Assembly: GCA_018604165.1 (NCBI GenBank)
Contig: CP075895.1
Span: 868,001-932,000, forward strand
DNA length: 64,000 bases
Direction: 5' to 3'
DNA from: Chitinophagaceae bacterium LGM1
Lineage (GTDB): Bacteria; Bacteroidota; Bacteroidia; Chitinophagales; Chitinophagaceae
Shown here: positions 62,495 to 64,000 of the stretch, in pieces
How positions within the stretch are numbered: position 1 is the stretch's first letter
How the letters are laid out: each line of letters begins with the position of its first letter
Notes under the pieces: generated by a model
Databases searched by the model: none
Told to the model about the DNA's origin: nothing
What the model saw: the letters and a program-made list of their open reading frames with translations, nothing else
Position numbers and translations under genes: made by a program

Positions 62495-63658
62495 CTAATC
62501 GTTAAATCTATATCTTTCTAACGGCTTAAATTGTCCATCACCATAAAGATTCTCTTCCCCTGCAATTGCTTTTTCTAGTTCTTCATTGTATTCCCATTCG
62601 CTTTCAATGTATGCCCAATTTTGATCGTAATAATCTTGTGCTTTGAATAAGATTACTCCTAAACACTTCTTAAGTTGTCTTTTATACTTGTACATTTCTG
62701 TAAAATTGATTAAGGCATTCTCCCAATACTCAATTTTATCATGCATAAGTGGTATGAACACAAAACCACAACCAGTTCTTGATATGTTTATTCTGTAGGG
62801 CAATGAGAAACTGTTTGCTTTAACGTCTTCAATTGTTTTTAGGTAGCGTTGCTTAAACTCAGCTAACTCGTATCTCTTAAGTTTAGCTATTTCCCTAATG
62901 ATGGGATAATACATCAATGTATTTTTTTGTTCATCAACTCGTATCTTATCATAAAAACTATTGATTAAAAAAGCTATATCATAGTCATCTGCATCGGCAT
63001 TTAGATTCTTTAAAGTTTCTATATACTTCTCATCAATAGTGGTTTCATCATCAGTATTTAGAAAATGTGCTAAAACATACTGTTCAGGGAAGTTGTTGAT
63101 AATCGTCTTATGTTTAATGTAAATCCTTTCCCTAAACTTCAGGTATTCATTTAGCTCTGCTGGAGTAATTAAGTATCTACATACCCAATGATAATCCTCT
63201 ATATGGAACAAGTGAATGTTGCCGACTTCGCTACTCTCATAGAACTTCAAAAAATGGTTAGTCTCTGTCAATAAATCACTATTCGGGGCATAAATGATAA
63301 TCTTATTTACATTAGCAAGCGTAGCCTTAGATACATCTATAGTATGTTCGCGTCTATTAGTAATTAGAATATGAGGGTGAGAATTAAAGAAATCAATGCT
63401 GTCCTTAATCTGCTTTTTTGCTTTTTTTAAAACGACATTGTTGAACCACTTATTTTCGTCAATTGCAGTTTTTATCTCGTCCTTATTCCTTTCCTTTATT
63501 TGTATTATAAACAATAAGTCATCTAAGAGTATGATATTATCAGCAAGTTCCTTTTGTTCTCCAGGGGTTGGATAAAACTCATTTTTATCAAAGGTAAACT
63601 CCTTGTAAAATACATTTTGGTTAATACTTGTTATGGCATGTTCTGATGCTGTACTCAT
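62495..63658 (-). CDS. Hypothetical protein, possible PD-(D/E)xK-like N-terminus
   Basis: This 387-residue protein begins with a region (GEQKELADNIILLDDLLFIIQIKERNKD) that looks like a restriction-type nuclease core: Glu37/Asp40, then Gln53-x-Lys55. Beyond that, alternating helices with a YKYKRQLKKCLGVILF segment are not recognised. It could be a defence nuclease. The match to the motif is weak (Gln replacing Glu/Asp). Confidence 0.5.
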   Translation of the reverse strand: MSTASEHAITSINQNVFYKEFTFDKNEFYPTPGEQKELADNIILLDDLLFIIQIKERNKDEIKTAIDENKWFNNVVLKKAKKQIKDSIDFFNSHPHILITNRREHTIDVSKATLANVNKIIIYAPNSDLLTETNHFLKFYESSEVGNIHLFHIEDYHWVCRYLITPAELNEYLKFRERIYIKHKTIINNFPEQYVLAHFLNTDDETTIDEKYIETLKNLNADADDYDIAFLINSFYDKIRVDEQKNTLMYYPIIREIAKLKRYELAEFKQRYLKTIEDVKANSFSLPYRINISRTGCGFVFIPLMHDKIEYWENALINFTEMYKYKRQLKKCLGVILFKAQDYYDQNWAYIESEWEYNEELEKAIAGEENLYGDGQFKPLERYRFND

Positions 63659-64000
63659 GTTATTTCATATGACAATGCAAACTTCGTCTATTTGTAGTAA
63701 TAATGTAAAGTAATTCAACACGGCAAAGACAAGTTTTCTCTTGAAAAACTAATCTGTATTTATATACTTGTATCTAGTCAAGCTATAGTAATGTGACTTC
63801 AAACATTATTGGCTTGTTTACGGCTATCAGGCTATATGATTGTATGTACTATGAGTTTTTGAGATTTGCTTATCTATAAAACGTGGTTCAATTCCCCGTG
63901 GGACCGTATGAGAGCAATGTTATACAGAAACTAGATACTTACAATATAACGCCTGACACCAATGGTCTGGGTGTTTTTTATTTTATAACATATCTTTTCA
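63659..64000. other. Gene-free right edge with a tRNA-like 3' fragment and terminator
   Basis: These 342 AT-rich bases hold no convincing ORF. At 63892-63916 CGTGGTTCAATTCCCCG followed by TGGGACCG looks like the T-arm and 3' acceptor strand of a tRNA, with no matching 5' half upstream. A weak hairpin (ACACC / GGTGT, 63956-63974) with six T follows on the plus strand. Confidence 0.45.

Noticed and set aside
63892-63916. attR copy of the tRNA-Lys end
   Set aside because: Only about 15 of 25 bases agree with the tRNA-Lys 3' end, no more than any T-arm would share. So it is not the direct repeat of that site.

Overview
The window reads as chromosomal DNA of a Bacteroidota bacterium, most likely a Chitinophagales/Chitinophagaceae-like lineage. 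The lineage is inferred from gene content and promoter style. The supporting signs are: TAnnTTTG -7 promoter elements (three of them with a TTG -33 element 18-19 bases upstream), a gldC gliding-motility gene, an M36 peptidase with a type IX secretion C-terminal domain, many Cys-lipoproteins with an Ala-Cys-Lys/Ser lipobox, a DUF6089 outer-membrane protein, a tRNA without an encoded CCA end next to a CCA-adding enzyme gene, and several intergenic repeats typical of this phylum.

Bases 1-24,600 are ordinary housekeeping sequence. They hold the end of a glycosyltransferase 9 gene, tsaC, a CCA-adding enzyme, a class III aminotransferase, the UDP-glucose to UDP-glucuronate to UDP-xylose pair (ugd and a decarboxylase), an RND pump with a TolC-type channel but no adaptor gene, a Mn-type superoxide dismutase, a seven-haem cytochrome with a TPR tail, tyrS, hisS, a low-molecular-weight tyrosine phosphatase, adenine deaminase, a truncated haemoglobin, a LutC-like protein and a zinc-free alcohol dehydrogenase. 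Strong hairpin terminators separate many of the convergent pairs.

Bases 24,700-28,700 carry a restriction-modification locus. A single polypeptide joins a PD-(D/E)xK nuclease domain (HSDR_N type) to an N6-adenine methyltransferase and is followed by a specificity subunit. This is the layout of two-subunit BcgI-like enzymes, not of classical type I systems. The methyltransferase frame is broken by an apparent one-base deletion. The specificity gene has no ATG start and lies one frame back across a run of eight T.

Bases 28,700-49,500 return to core genes: ftsH, rsfS, birA, a GT-C/TPR membrane protein, a carotenoid cluster (CruF-like hydratase, crtZ, lycopene cyclase), pabA with a palindromic repeat inserted in frame, cvpA, yqeY, gldC, a type IV toxin-antitoxin pair (DUF6922-like with AbiEii-like), rluA-family, ybeY, feoA followed by four tandem hairpin repeats, nadD, an AI-2E family permease, a YtxH/holin-like envelope operon, several lipoproteins, a YiiX-like hydrolase and the M36 peptidase. 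tRNA-Lys(TTT) closes this part.

From tRNA-Lys to the right edge (49.5-64 kb) the DNA is visibly more AT-rich and looks like an integrated mobile element. A large serine recombinase reads antisense into the tRNA. It is followed by a small coupled ORF, a replication-relaxation-like protein, a VirD4/HerA-type ATPase, unknown membrane proteins, a von Willebrand A-type lipoprotein and a SprT-like metallopeptidase, nearly all on one strand and with no relaxase that I can recognise. The rest is regulators with clear palindromic operators and a cargo block of defence-like or unknown genes: ankyrin, AbiU2/HEPN-like, DUF2971, DUF5677-like and a putative PD-(D/E)xK protein. This element is the least explained part of the window.
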